Assembly: GCA_002914805.1 (NCBI GenBank)
Contig: JXTB01000006.1
Span: 1,084,322 to 1,148,321, forward strand
Reading direction: 5' to 3'
Length of the DNA: 64,000 bases
Source: Parasponia andersonii
Lineage: Eukaryota; Streptophyta; Magnoliopsida; Rosales; Cannabaceae
Below, piece by piece: positions 52,501 through 64,000 of the stretch. Made by a program: the position numbers and the translations under genes. Within the stretch, counting starts at the first letter, position 1, and every line of letters starts with the position of its first letter. The notes under the pieces were generated by a model. It had not been told where the DNA came from and ran no database searches. It saw only the letters and a program-made list of their open reading frames with translations.

Positions 52501-55500
52501 AATCGAGCTAATCAAGATTTTTACCTTCAAAAACATTAAAGCAAGAGCGATAATTGCTCCAGGGGCAGTGACATCAATATTAATTGTGTTCCCATCCATC
52601 ATCTAACCAGAATGTTGGCAAATGAAAAAATAAAATAAAAAATAAAAATTCCTTGTCAGCTGTAAGGAGGAGCAAAATGAACTATATTCTAAAACAATTT
52701 AAGTAGATAGATTGACGAATGCAAAGCTAGGGTATGCAAATGACACCTGTGCAGCAGCACGACTTTGTTCATCACTTGGAAGTCCTGAGGATAGGGATCT
52801 TTCCTGATGAAGAATAAACCAAAATAACAACAATTTAACTAAACCACCAACATCGAAGCCAGTAGAGCCATAAAGAATTTAGAATTACACCGGTATGGTT
52901 AAATATTTCAGTCAAAGCATTTACAACATCTAAACGAATCAGAACTAAAGTTGTAGGAAGCAAATTTATACACAGAATAAATGGATACAGAAGAAAAAAG
53001 AAACTTAAATTGAGAAGCCTACATTACGAACCTCTTTGCCACCAATATAGTGGAATAATCGATCAACCATCGCATCCATTAAACCAAGTGCATCGTAGCC
53101 TCGACCTTCATTTGCAATGACATAGTTAGTCACGACCAAAACTCTCTATATTATAATTTTTCATATACATTTATCTGTATATAAGTATCTCAAGGCCATA
53201 CCTAATGCAACAAGACCCAATGAAAATCCTGCAGAAACAGCATAACCCTCCCTTTCGAGTACATTATCTCCACCACTTCTACGCCCTATTTCACCCTGGA
53301 AAATTGATCATATAACACATGAATAATTTACTAACATCTTACAAACAAAAAGAAGCTCCATAAGGGAGACAGTATTGATGAAAATGAACCTGGTTTTCTA
53401 TCAAGGAATAATTTTAATTGAAGAACTCTAAATCCAGTTTTCTACCATGTTTGTCTGTGTGTATGCCCATAATCTATATAGGTACTCAGTAGACCAGGCA
53501 TAAGCTATAAAGAAAATAGTGAACTTAAATTTGCCCTATCAGACCACTCAGTGAACTCCCCCCAAGGAAAAGAAAAACGAAAAAAGAAAAAATACTACTT
53601 GATGAGCTCGTCCCTCTTTAAGTAAAAAACAAAAATAAATAAATAAAAAATAAAACACACACACACACACACAAAAGCATCAAGGAATTAATAGTCATTT
53701 TTCCATGAAATTAATGTTGTAAGGCTTTTGGACGTAAAACTAATAAAGGATTATGCACATTCAAAGATGTCACTAGAGAAACACAAGAAAAGAAATCTAC
53801 CAAGAGAAACTGCATGGTCTGTGGATGCGCAGATCCTTCATGAAGAAGACCAACTGACATTAAAGCTGCGGGCTGAATAAAAAACAAAAAACTGTGCAGC
53901 GTTAAAGTCAATACCTGGAGGAAGACCAAATAATTCTACAAAACAGCACTAAAATAGGATCAAGCACGTCGTCGTGTAAGACCAAGTATGGAGCAGAGAA
54001 AAAGAATATTAGATAATAATATCAAATCATAACAAGCGGAAAAGGAAACCCAACATACAACAAGCACGTGCCACTAGAAGGCAAAGCCCGACAAATACCT
54101 GCACCTGGTTTACAAATACTAATTGATAACTGAAAGATTTTGACAATAACATGATAGATACCTGTAGAAGGGTAGGCAACTCCAGCTCAGGAAAGGAAGA
54201 TGGATGACGAGCAGGTATATGAACATAAAGAGACTGTAAAAGTAGAAGATAAAAGGTTCAGCTAATAATACAGCAGACAGACTTAAGCAATGACTAAAAT
54301 AGGTAACTCCAAATTTTAAATGGACCAATTCATACCACTATTTCAGGGAAGCTTAAGATAGAGGGATGGGAAGGGGAGGGGAGAAGATTAAGATTTCAAA
54401 TAGACATCATGAAAACATTAAAAACATGATTAACTGCTGAAAAGCCAGAAAACTAATAAGTCCCATTAAAGCCAAACTTAGCACAAGTATAAACATAAAT
54501 TTGATGCTTCAAAGAGAAGGAAACAAGGGAATCCCTGTTTTATGTATATAACTTAAAGCAAGTATATTTTTATAACTCCCATTAAAGCCAAAATTAGCAC
54601 AAGTATAAATATAAATTTGATGCTTCAAAGAGAAGGAAACAAGGGAATCCATGTTTTATGTATATAACTTAAAGCAGGTATATTTTTATAACTTAAAGCC
54701 GGTATATTTTTATGTGTATATGACTATATATATATATATATATACATGCACATATGCCTTTATAGACAAAGAATTGCCATAATCATATCAGCAATATATG
54801 GTGCATCTGCAAACAAGATAATATAAGTTGAAAAGTAACAGCTCAGAATCAAGAAAACATATGTTTACTTTAGATATTGATGGATCCATAGTCCCTCTAT
54901 ACGAAGCTGCCAAGCCAAGCATCAATCCCACAGTTGTGCTTTCATGCTCCTAAACAAAAAGAAAGGAAAAGGATTTCAAAGATTAAACATAAAAGAGAAT
55001 AAATTTTAAGTTTAAGAAAAGTTAAAAATTTACGATATTCAAACATAAAAAAGCAACCCAAGGAAAACCATAAATAAGGATAGTAATAAACAAATATTTC
55101 TAAGGAAAAAACCTGAGCGTAATACTGGTAAATATCTGTTAGATTTAAAACACGCAGATGTCCATGCAACCCTAGTGCAAGAAGAAGTCCAGCATGAATA
55201 GCATTTGGTTCTCCAGGTTTGTTATATATAATCCAGGTTCTTGACATTTTACCCTGCGAGCAAAAACTTACTTGTACAATCACATATTACCAGATTACAA
55301 TTTACATGTTAAAGTAAACATATTTTTGCCTTAAGACATGAAAGAAAAAGAATTCAAAAGAAGAATAAACTTGAGATCAATTATTCTCTACACACAAATA
55401 AAGAATTCTTGAATGACAGGATTGATAGGCAGAGCCTATACTTGTAGCTATATTATAAGATATATGAGTATTTAGAGACGAAATATGGGAACCAATATTA

Positions 55501-58500
55501 TTTCATAATAACTAACCAGGAATTAGAGAACCTGGGTTTCTCCCTAGAGCAGAGCTCGTTCAATCCATACAAAAATCATATCCCCTTCTTCTAGAGCCCG
55601 TTCGTACATATAGCCCATGCCTAACAAACTCCCCTCACATCACATAACAAATTCCCACCCAAACTAACTCTGACTCGGCAAAACTAACAAAAATATCTTT
55701 GGCCACATTTCCGCCCTTAATTCATTTTAGCCTTTCTTCTAGCATAAGTAAAACGTAGAGGTGGCTTATCAATACTCCCCACCCAAGTGTTCACCTTGTC
55801 CTCAAGGTGAAAGGATGGCAATTGTTGCTGGATAGAATCAGACTCCTCCCGCGTAGCCTCAAAGGCTGGCAGTCCTTTCCACTGGATGAGCACATGAGGT
55901 TTGGCCACACAGCTAGATGTTGGCAACTGCACTCCCAACAATTGATCAAGCTCCACCCTCCAAATCAGGTCCCTGGTCAGTGTAAGAGGTAAAAAGGAGG
56001 CCTTAATCATATGCTTTGTAGCTAGGAGAAGGAGGGAAACATGAAACACAGGATGGATGGCATTCTCAAGGGGTAATTCCAGACGATGGCATTCTCAAGG
56101 GGTAATTCCAGACGATAAGCAACCTGTCCAATCTTCTCTAAAACATTAAAGAGGCCAAAATAACGGGGAGCTAGCTTCTCATTTTGTCGTTTGGCCAAGG
56201 ACAACTGAAGGTAAGGGCGGAGCTTCAGGTAAACAGCATCACCAACTTGAAAGTGGAGGTCACAGTGATGCTTATTAGCGGATTTCAGCATCTGTTATTG
56301 TGCTTGTTGTAGTTGCAGCTTCAATTCATCCAAAATGTCATCGCGATCCTTCAATTGTTGCTCGACGGCATCTTTGGAAGTGCTACCATGCTCAAAATGC
56401 ACCAATGTCGGTGGATCACGCCCATAGACAGCCTTAAAAGGTGTAGTGCGGGTGGATGTGTGGAAACTGGTATTATACCAATACTCTCCCCAAGGCAACC
56501 AACGGAGCCATTACTTAGGCTGAGTACTAGCGAAGCAACGCAAATAGGTCTCAATGCTACCGTTCACCACCTCTGTTTGTCCATCCATTTATGGGTGGTA
56601 GGCGGTGCTTTGCCGGAGAGCCGTGCCTTGTAGGCGGAAAAGCTCTTTCCAAAATGTACTCAAGAAGAGTTTATCTTGGTTAGACACGATAATTCGAGGA
56701 AACCCATGAAGACGAACAACTTCTTTCAAGAATGCAACAGCCACCCCTTGGGTAGCCATAGGGTGGTGTTGGGAATGAAATGGGCATACTTAGTCAACCT
56801 ATCAACCACAACAAAGATAGTGTCGTAGCCCTCCGAACGAGGCAATCCCTCAATTAAGTCCATGGAAATATCTTCCCAAATCTTATCCGGAATAGGTAGT
56901 GGTTGCAAAAGACCCGCTGGAGATAGTGTGAGATTTATGTTGTTGACATACCGAAGAGTTTGCCACATATTGTTGAATAGCTCGTCGCATGCCCACCCAA
57001 TACCAGTCTGTGGCTATCCTTTGATACGTCTTGAGCACACCCAAATGACCTCCCGTCACCTCCAGTCACACTATCATGGTATTCGCGCAACAACAGTGGA
57101 ATGTAAGGAGAGTCATGGGCAAGCACTTGCTTATCTTTGTACATGAGCTTCCCATCGCACAAAGAGAATCCGGCCTGGTTAGTAGGATCATCCTCCAACT
57201 GTTTGCAGACTTTCGAGAGATAGGGTCAACTAAAATTTGTGAGTGGATATCCTCCATGTTCACGCATTGCAGGGTTGATAGAATGGCCAAGGAAGGGCAC
57301 GAAGGAACACGGGATAAGGCATTTGCCACTCGATTTTCTGCGCCTGATTTATATTGGATATCAAAGTTGTACCCTAGCAATTTCGTAAACCATTTTCGGT
57401 GCTCCGGTGACACGAGTCGCTACTCCAATAAGTACTTGAGGCTTCATTGATCGGTGCAAACCACAAATTTCCGGCCCAAGAGGGATGGTCACCACTTTTG
57501 AATGGCAAGTACAATGGTCATTAACTCCCGCTTGTAGATAGACTTAAGTCGATGGGGAGCTGATAGTTGCTGGCTGAAATAAGCAATGGGACGCTGTTGT
57601 TGCATTAATACCGCTCCAAACCCGTGGCCTGACGCATCAGTTTCCACAACGAATGGCTGGGAGAAATCGGGTGAGGCAAGCACCGGTAGTGAACTCATGG
57701 TGGTCTTCAACTGGTCAAATGCCCGTTTTCAAGAGACCAACCAAAATAATCTTTTTTTAATTGCTTGGTCAAAGGCCTAGCAATTTCGCCATATCCAGCA
57801 ACAAATTTCCGATAGTAGCCTATCAATCCCAAAAAACCCCAGAGTTCATGGATGTTTTGAGGTATGGGCTAGGCACGCATGGCTGCAATCTTGAATGGGT
57901 CCGCCAAAACCCCTTCTCCAGAGATGACATGCCCAAGGTACTCCACTGTGGTTTGAGCGAAGGGACATTTCTAATGATTAGCAAAAAGAGAGTGGCGATG
58001 TAGAAGCTGTAACACCATTTCTAAATGCTTTGCATGATCTCCCAACGTTCGGCTATACACCAAAATATCATCAAAAAATACCATGACAAATTTCCGCAAT
58101 GTGGTTTGAAAATCTCGTTCATAAGAGCTTGAAATGTGATGGGGGCGTTAGTGAGGCCGAAAAGCATTACTAAAAACTCGTAATATCCCTCATGAGTACG
58201 AAAAGTTGTCTTTGGAATGTCATGTGGTGATACCCAAATTTGCTGATAACCCAAGCGTAAATCAAACTTCGAGAACCATTGTGCCCTATGTAGTTCATTG
58301 AGGAGTTCTTCAATAACCAATATCGGAAATTTGTCGGCCATTGTTTCCTTATTCAAGGCGTGGTAATCCACACAGAAGCGCCAACGGCCATCCTTCTTCT
58401 TTACCAACAGAACAGGGCTCGAGAATAGGCTCTAATTGGGTTGGATAATTCCTGCAGCCAGCATCTCTCCGACAAGCCTCTCAATCTCATTCTTCTGGAA

Positions 58501-61500
58501 CTGTGGGTACCTATAAGGCCATACGCTAATGGGCGCCACTCTTTCCTGAAGAACAATAGCGTGGTCTGTGCTACGAAAGGGGAGTAGACCCTGCGGTGGT
58601 TCAAATAGTGCTAGGAATTTCTGCAACACAGCCTCAATGGTGGCCGGTACCTTACGACACTCGGTCAGTTTGATCACGCCAACATTATTGAATTCCAACA
58701 ACAAGGCATCGCCTTATGTCTTACAGTCTGGATCATGGCTTTAAGCGAAATTTGAGATTTACCCAAACTTGGGTCGCCCTGCAATGTCACAAGTACACCG
58801 CCGAGGTTGAATTTTATAGTCAATTGCTGCCAATTGATTTGCATTGACCCAAGGGACCCGAGCCACTATATCCCCACCACTACATCTGTCCCGCCCAACT
58901 CAATTGGCAGGAAATCGTCCAAAATTTCTAGCTGCTGGAGCGTCAGCACAACCCCCTTGCAGATAGTATTCCCCTACACAGTTAGGCCGTTTCCCATAGA
59001 AACTCCATACCCAGTTGTGGGAGTGATTGGTAAGTCAAGTTTATGGACCAAATCAGAGGAAATGAGCTCTACAATCTATTAAAACAATTACCCCTTGGTT
59101 CCTGATACGCCCTTGGAGCCTCATGGTGTGAGGTTCGGTTAAACGGAAGACAGAGTTGATAGAAAGTTCGGTAACGCCTAGCTTGAACTCGTCACCCAAC
59201 GCTTCGTCCTCACAATGTTTGGGCATTTGGCACGCTCTCGTCATCGTGGACCATAAGAACTTGAAGTTGTTTCTACTTACAGCAATGGCCAACCGAGTAC
59301 TTCTCGTCGCACCGATAGCAAAGACCCTTTTCTCGTCGAGACTGTACTTCCAACTCAATGAGACGTCGGAAGGGGTTCGAAGGTCNGTCGTGGTCGCGGT
59401 GGTGGACTGTGTAATAGTTGGGCGAGAAGAATTTGACAAGGAGGAAGTAGAAGAGGGAATGGGCTTGCTATGTCCAAGAGAAGGGCTTAGGCCTCAGCCT
59501 GATCGAAGTAGCCCTAATTTCTTCTCAACAAGTCTGGCCGCTTTCATCATGCTGTCCAACCCACTAGGCTCCATCACTAAGACCTCAGCCAAGATCTTTG
59601 TCTTCAACCTATTAAGGAATGCACTCTCCAACACTTCCTCACACTCATCGGTGTGGCAACGAGCACTACAAACTGGTGGATGAACTCTTTGACTGAAGCA
59701 TATTGACGGAGCAACAGGAGCTGTTGACAAGCCGAGGCTGTCGTGGTGGCGCGAAAGCGGTCCAAGAGAACACTGAAATTCCGTCCAGCTGCGAAACGGG
59801 TGTCGTCGTTGTTCCCATTGATACCAGGCGAACGCAGGTCCCTCAAAGTAGATTGCGACCACGGCTAATCGCTCAACCTCCGCCATGGAATTAAGATCGA
59901 AATACCGAGTGACTTGAAGTAACCAACCATCCGGATCTTCGCCATCGAAGCACAGAAAATGCAATTTGTGAGCTCTGTTGTCTATTGTGAGACCGGACGG
60001 ACCGGACACGGAGCTCATCAGCGAAGAGTTGGGAAGCGGTGACGATGGGTAGACTGACGCCTCCGCAAGAGGGAAAAGAGCAGCAGTGGAACCGGTTGGA
60101 AAAGAAGCGGGGGAGGTGGTGGGAAATAACTGGTTGAAGTGGGTAAGGAGCAACTCGACGTTTTTCTCCATGGAGTTGAGCTTCTTACGTCGTCTAGGAG
60201 AGGCAAAGTCCTACCTCTAAGTCGCGCGCTCTGCCTGCACCTGCTCCTCCAGTTGGTCGAGGCACAACTCAGATTTGCTCCAGGTGTTGGCAGCCATGAT
60301 CAAGGTGAGTGCTTTGATACCAAATTGATAGGCAGAGCCTATACTCGTAGCTATATTATAAGATAGTATTTAGAGACGAAATATGGGAACCAATATTATT
60401 TCAAAATGACTAACTAGGAATTAGAGAACCTGGGTTTCTCCCTAGAGCAGAGCTCATTCAATCCATACAAAAATCATATCCCTTTTTTCTAGAGCCCGTT
60501 CGTACATATAGCCCATGCCTAACAAACTCCCCTCACGTCACATAACAAATTCCCACCCAAACTCTCTGATTCAGCAAAACTAATAAAAATATCTTTGGCC
60601 ACATTTCCGCCCTTAATTCGTTTTAGCCTTTCTTCTAGCATAAGTAAAATGTAGAGGTGGCTTATCAATCTACAAGAAGCACCCACACATCACTTTAACA
60701 GAAGATGTATATGCATTAAATTTTAAAATAAATAAATCATCACCACGGAATTTTTCAGAGAAATGACAACCATTTCAAACCATGTATTTAGGCATTGAAC
60801 AAGCACTTTATGCTCTTAAGAGAAGATGATTAACCTGTAGTGGGGCCAGCCTCAGTCCAGCAGCCACAGCATTGTGAAACTCAGGCCAAGATTTAAGTTC
60901 TTGTATATTCCTCACAGTAGGATCGAGATTCACCTTTCCATGGGAAAAGTACAAGTAGATTAAGACACCAATAAACTATCGGAAACGTAAAACTGGATAG
61001 GAAAAGAGGTACAATAACATAGACATGTGATTCAATAATAGTATAAGCTAGAAACATGTTTGAGAAACAATGAATAGGGAGAAAAATACCGAGCAACCTA
61101 AGAAAACAATTATTCAGAAGAATATTAATGGACCTGTGTAACAACTTGGAAAAGCAAAAGGTCAAAAAAATAACCGAAACGATGCAATTCACAAGGTGCA
61201 TATAATTATACAAACTCGACAAGTTGTATTAAATGAAATTTTATTAAAATCAGACTGAAATTTCATATATAAACTAGGTGAGTCACTTCTATATTCTGGT
61301 TATCGTTAAAGGATAAATTCCTAATTTTATCTTGTTCAAAAAACTTTGGTATTTGGATGAGCATTTTAGCCATTGAAATTCTAAGCATTTAATAGGAACA
61401 TTTTGGAGCTTCTAAGAGATTTAGGACTAATTCATGTACCTATAAATTTGAAATTCATGAACAGACAACTCAGCACTAAAAGAGTTCTATAAGACACTGC

Positions 61501-63687
61501 CAAAAAAGTACAACAATAAAGCAGTCCAAACAGAGGAGAAATTCCAACTTTGCATGCATAAAGGACAGATATAAAAAGAACACAAACACATCACGAAAAT
61601 AACATTATACGAACATACAGTTGCATTTTGCTGGGTAGGCAACCGTCCTGCTAAAACAAGCTTCGGAACCACAAAGGCCTGCACACAAAATCCAAAGATC
61701 CCGTTAAAAATGTCAAGGCACTTAAATTAAAACAAAAGTTTTCCAGAACACACACACACACACTAAAAGTACCTCTGTCAAAAGTGTATATATTGTTCCA
61801 AGAGTGAATGCCCCACGACCTAGAGGAAGAGAAGTAGTCCTCTGCGCAAGATGCCATAACTGGGCCTTCACAAATGCAGTTACCATTTTCAGTAACCTAA
61901 AATCTTGAGCATATCACAAAAAAGACAAAAAATTCGACATGAAAATAGATTTAAATAAGATGTACCTGTTGAAGGTCCTGGTCAGAGGCACTAGGATTAA
62001 CAGACGTTTGAATTGCCACAGGTCTTGCCGAGCACAAAAGGCGTCTAACCTGGTAGAAGTGAAAGTAGCTTTGAACTATTAAAGATTTGAAAAGAATCCA
62101 ATTTTAGAAGACATATTTGTACACCAAAAGAAAAAAAGACATCTAATATGGAGAAAAACAGTTCAAATACACCTGACTAACAATGAAATTTAATAACCAT
62201 CAATCTTGCAAAGTTGGTTGAAGACCAACATTAACAATTTAACGACCATCAACCAACCACAATGACCTTCACCTTCCGAGTACAACGGTCAGTAATCTAG
62301 TAAGCTGTACAATTCATATGGTCAGCAAGCATACGTACACACACATGTAGGAATATACATACCAATTTCTCAGTGATCAATGTGCAATCAGCAATGTAGA
62401 GGAGGAAAAGACGATTTTAAAGCCAACTATAAAATGTAAGATGCAAACAAATAGGCAGAGTGGTTCTAACATGTCTAATCTTCCTAAGATTATTGCTCAC
62501 ATTCTGTTGAAAGGGCCAACAGGTACCTCATTCAATCGTAAATCACGGCCATAGCGCAACTGCGTGCTAGAGTTGAAAATATGCTCCATGCCATCTGTCA
62601 TAGAACCATCGATAGAATCTGTATCCTCAAATTTGGCACCATCTAATCTGATTGTATCAGAAACTGTGGAAGGAATTGTCACCGGATGCAGATGTAGCAT
62701 GTATGGTGTAGAAATAGAGATTAAATTCACATTAGTTTGGGTTTCAAACTCCTTAGTTTTGCGTGATCGTGCTGGACATGACAAAGCCAAGTCCTCTCGA
62801 CCAAGTAAAACATACGCAGCTGCAGGCCAGTCAGTCGGAGGCGATTCCCGGCACTTATCCAATGCCTATAGAGTGCAGACACAAACAGCATCAATAAGCA
62901 GAAACTAATGATTCAAAAATGATAACCAATAATGGCTAAAAATTCCAACAATGCTTAAGCAGTACTAGAATAATTGTGCTGAAGTTGTAAAATGCTAGCA
63001 CGCATCTCATGCAGTGCAAAATTACATGGACGTCTGTATGAATCGTATAAAGTACATCTGTATTTATATAGGAGTAAAATCAACCGAAATCTCTGCCCAG
63101 GGAATTTTAAGTGCCAGAAGATTTGTCAAGCATCCGCAGAACATACAATAAACCTAAATATGGTAGTAAAATCACATTTCCACCGTTTTTTTAACGGTTT
63201 GACATTTATAAGTGTGGCAAGACTTACATGTCGTAGAGGAAGAGATACACCAGAAGGTAGCAAGTCAAGTTGTTTTAGTCCAAATCTTTCTCCAACCATT
63301 GCCAAGACAGTAAGTTCCTCACCTGTGCAATGTGATCCCGCAGCAATATTACAGTAAACACCAGATGAAAGCTTTTTTCCTACTTGTTTGGCACCAGATA
63401 ACAAACTATAGAAGGAAACTATCTTCCGGGCCCAGCTCACAATAGAACTTCCATTTTGACAAATTAAAGGTGAAAGATCATTAAGACTTGCAGAATTGCA
63501 TCCAAGCAGCAAACAGCTCTCAAGCCATCTGAATAAACTCTGTGGTGTCTTACTTGAAAGGGAAGTTATAGGCATCTGAACATTTCTGGAAAACCCAGGA
63601 AAGTCGCGAACATAATGGTCCAGATAGCTTTGTTCACCTAAAAACTTGGCAATATCACATAGCAGAACTGCCAGAAGCTCCAAATCC
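40569..63687 (-). CDS. APC1: APC1, anaphase-promoting complex subunit 1 (C-terminal part)
   Basis: 27 exons (high to low): 63228-63687, 62527-62865, 61966-62049, 61773-61865, 61619-61678, 60835-60933, 55113-55253, 54869-54949, 54162-54233, 53801-53872, 53202-53295, 53032-53105, 52747-52803, 52525-52602, 52283-52404, 52030-52190, 51208-51284, 51013-51123, 50821-50922, 50066-50206, 44062-44235, 43602-43665, 43351-43490, 43113-43270, 41873-41951, 41469-41570, 40569-40967. Together they give about 1,210 residues, all in phase; the N-terminal part lies past the right edge. APC1 is the scaffold subunit of the APC/C ubiquitin ligase, which targets cyclins and securin. The proteasome/cyclosome (PC) repeats are visible: [63 protein letters not shown]. 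Exon 24 ends at a GC donor (AG|GCAAGT). Two introns are swollen to over 5 kb by LTR elements. It resembles Arabidopsis EMB2771. Confidence 0.95.
41208..41286. repeat. Short tandem duplication in an APC1 intron
   Basis: The segment containing TATTTAACTCAAGTCAACAA and ATCATCCGGTAAATC occurs twice in tandem, with a unit of about 40 bp and about one mismatch. Confidence 0.85.
42396..42620. repeat. 112-bp tandem duplication in an APC1 intron
   Basis: Two adjacent copies start at 42396 and 42508, both with ATCTAATTTAAAAC and ending at CATTCAGTGA. They differ by only a few bases. Confidence 0.9.
44417..44498. repeat. Left copy of an 82-bp duplication flanking the copia element
   Basis: This stretch (ACTATTTACATACAAAG to ATTCTAAT) ends at the first base of the left LTR. 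It recurs at 49846-49928 beyond the right LTR at roughly 90% identity by eye. Confidence 0.9.
44499..44760 (+). repeat. Left LTR of the copia element
   Basis: A 262-bp repeat starting TGTCGAGAG and ending TATGGCA, paired with 49563-49837. Confidence 0.93.
49563..49837 (+). repeat. Right LTR of the copia element
   Basis: A 275-bp repeat starting TGTCAAGAG and ending TCTGGCA. The five bases after it (CTAAG) nearly match the five before the left LTR (CTAAT), as expected for a target duplication. Confidence 0.93.
49846..49928. repeat. Right copy of the 82-bp flanking duplication
   Basis: This matches 44417-44498 and begins eight bases after the right LTR. Ordinary intron sequence continues beyond it. 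Confidence 0.9.
51388..51704. mobile_element. 317-bp hAT MITE in an APC1 intron
   Basis: The ends are CAGGGGCGGA and, on the other strand, CAGTGGCGGACCCA, the typical CAG...GGCGGA terminal inverted repeat of plant hAT MITEs. A perfect 8-bp target duplication, CGAGGAAC, flanks it at 51380-51387 and 51705-51712. There is no coding capacity. Confidence 0.93.
53654..53673. repeat. (AC)n microsatellite in an APC1 intron
   Basis: A run of about ten AC units. Confidence 0.85.
54461..54710. repeat. 116-bp tandem duplication in an APC1 intron
   Basis: Two copies start at 54461 and 54577 with TCCCATTAAAGCCAAA and share GCTTCAAAGAGAAGGAAACA. A small third partial copy of the end (AACTTAAAGC, GGTATATTTTTAT) follows, and a TA run lies at about 54727-54744. 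Confidence 0.9.
55423..55771 (-). repeat. 3' LTR of the gypsy element
   Basis: A 349-bp repeat paired with 60326-60667. Both copies are edged by the palindromic words ATTGATA and TATCAAT. Confidence 0.93.
60326..60667 (-). repeat. 5' LTR of the gypsy element
   Basis: A 342-bp repeat paired with 55423-55771. Confidence 0.93.
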
Positions 63688-64000
63688 CTATAAACGACAA
63701 TGCAAAAGTTGGTAAATAAAATGAGACAATAAGAAAATAATAAGGACAAAGGTACATAATACATTCACCAGGTTCAAAAAATGCAATTCACAGCCTGCCT
63801 GCCTATTAGGAAAAGATTATGGCAGCTTCCAACGATTAAAATAGTCCATTTACACCACCAATTTCATGTAAGTTATTCAGCCGGTAAGTAGTACTTAACC
63901 CCGTTCTCTTCTATTTCATAGTTCAAATACTCACTATGTCGCTTAATTCACATAACCATAAATGAATGTTTAACTAAAACCCAGAAGCATTGAATATTTG
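63688..64000 (-). other. Part of an APC1 intron at the window edge
   Basis: Upstream of the 3' splice site at 63688 (TATAG before GGATTTGG on the gene strand). No exon was recognised before the window ends. Confidence 0.6.

Larger units (their letters stand above)
55423..60667 (-). mobile_element. Ty3/gypsy chromovirus fossil in an APC1 intron
   Basis: LTRs lie at 60326-60667 (5' on the element strand) and 55423-55771 (3'), each TGATA...TATCA. Next to the 5' LTR, TTGGTATCAAAGC is the primer-binding site (initiator-Met tRNA type), and a G-rich purine tract precedes the 3' LTR. Parts follow gypsy order on the minus strand: gag (about 59490-60170), protease region (about 58700-59440), reverse transcriptase (58020-58410), RNase H (57490-57710), integrase (about 56290-57200) and a chromodomain-like end (55720-56050, WKGLPAFEA). 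RNase H before integrase plus the chromodomain place it in the chromoviruses. It is in the same orientation as APC1. The coding region is broken several times. LTRs differ by about 4% by eye, so it is the younger insertion. No target duplication was found. One ambiguous base (N) lies at 59386. Confidence 0.95.

Noticed and set aside
59386-59386. Ambiguous base N
   Set aside because: A single undetermined base within the gypsy fossil; it has no bearing on host genes.
1-64000. CRISPR arrays, bacterial operons or prophage
   Set aside because: The direct repeats are plant tandem repeats without a spacer structure, and all genes are spliced plant nuclear genes.
1-64000. tRNA, rRNA or other structural RNA genes
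   Set aside because: No cloverleaf, box A/B pair or rRNA-like segment was recognised by eye. The tRNA-like matches seen are the primer-binding sites of the LTR elements.

Overview
The window is plant nuclear DNA. It holds intron-rich genes with GT-AG introns, AT-rich intergenic DNA, several transposon classes, and plant-specific genes (a plastid omega-3 desaturase and a TBL xylan acetyltransferase). It fits a eudicot, probably a woody or large-intron species; I cannot name it. Three of the genes, a FAD8-type desaturase, a tomosyn-like WD40 protein and APC1, correspond as I remember it to three consecutive Arabidopsis loci (AT5G05580, AT5G05570, AT5G05560), so the window looks like an expanded version of a conserved block.

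Layout. 1-8.6 kb is gene-free: two degraded hAT-type non-autonomous elements, a three-copy tandem repeat with a period near 780 bp, and a long degenerate array built on a GGTATC-like motif. 8.6-12.5 kb is a decayed autonomous hAT transposon whose leader intron carries a nine-copy minisatellite. 13.2-15.6 kb (minus) is FAD7/FAD8 in 8 exons. 17.6-25.4 kb (minus) is a tomosyn/Lgl-like gene in 24 exons, with a stop codon in exon 8 and every downstream exon still open. 28.1-29.9 kb (plus) is a two-exon 2OG-Fe(II)-oxygenase-like gene that lacks the usual iron ligands. 30-35.5 kb is intergenic, with MITE-like repeats and a cluster of AAACGACA motifs. 35.5-39.5 kb (plus) is ESK1/TBL29 in 5 exons. From 40.6 kb to the right edge (minus) is the 3' part of APC1, 27 exons; its 5' end lies outside the window. 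Two LTR retrotransposons sit in APC1 introns: an old Ty1/copia copy antisense to the gene (44.5-49.8 kb) and a younger Ty3/gypsy chromovirus in sense orientation (55.4-60.7 kb). Both are broken fossils. A 317-bp hAT MITE with a perfect 8-bp target duplication lies in a third intron.

The host genes act in unrelated processes: plastid lipid desaturation, vesicle fusion, xylan acetylation and cell-cycle ubiquitination. There is no operon-like logic. I found no clearly new biological system. The most notable points are the single stop codon in the otherwise intact tomosyn gene, the apparent oxygenase pseudoenzyme, the ~82-bp host duplication flanking the copia element, and the motif cluster near 31 kb. 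Exon boundaries were read by eye from splice consensus and reading-frame continuity. No similarity search was run; family calls rest on recognised protein sequence.
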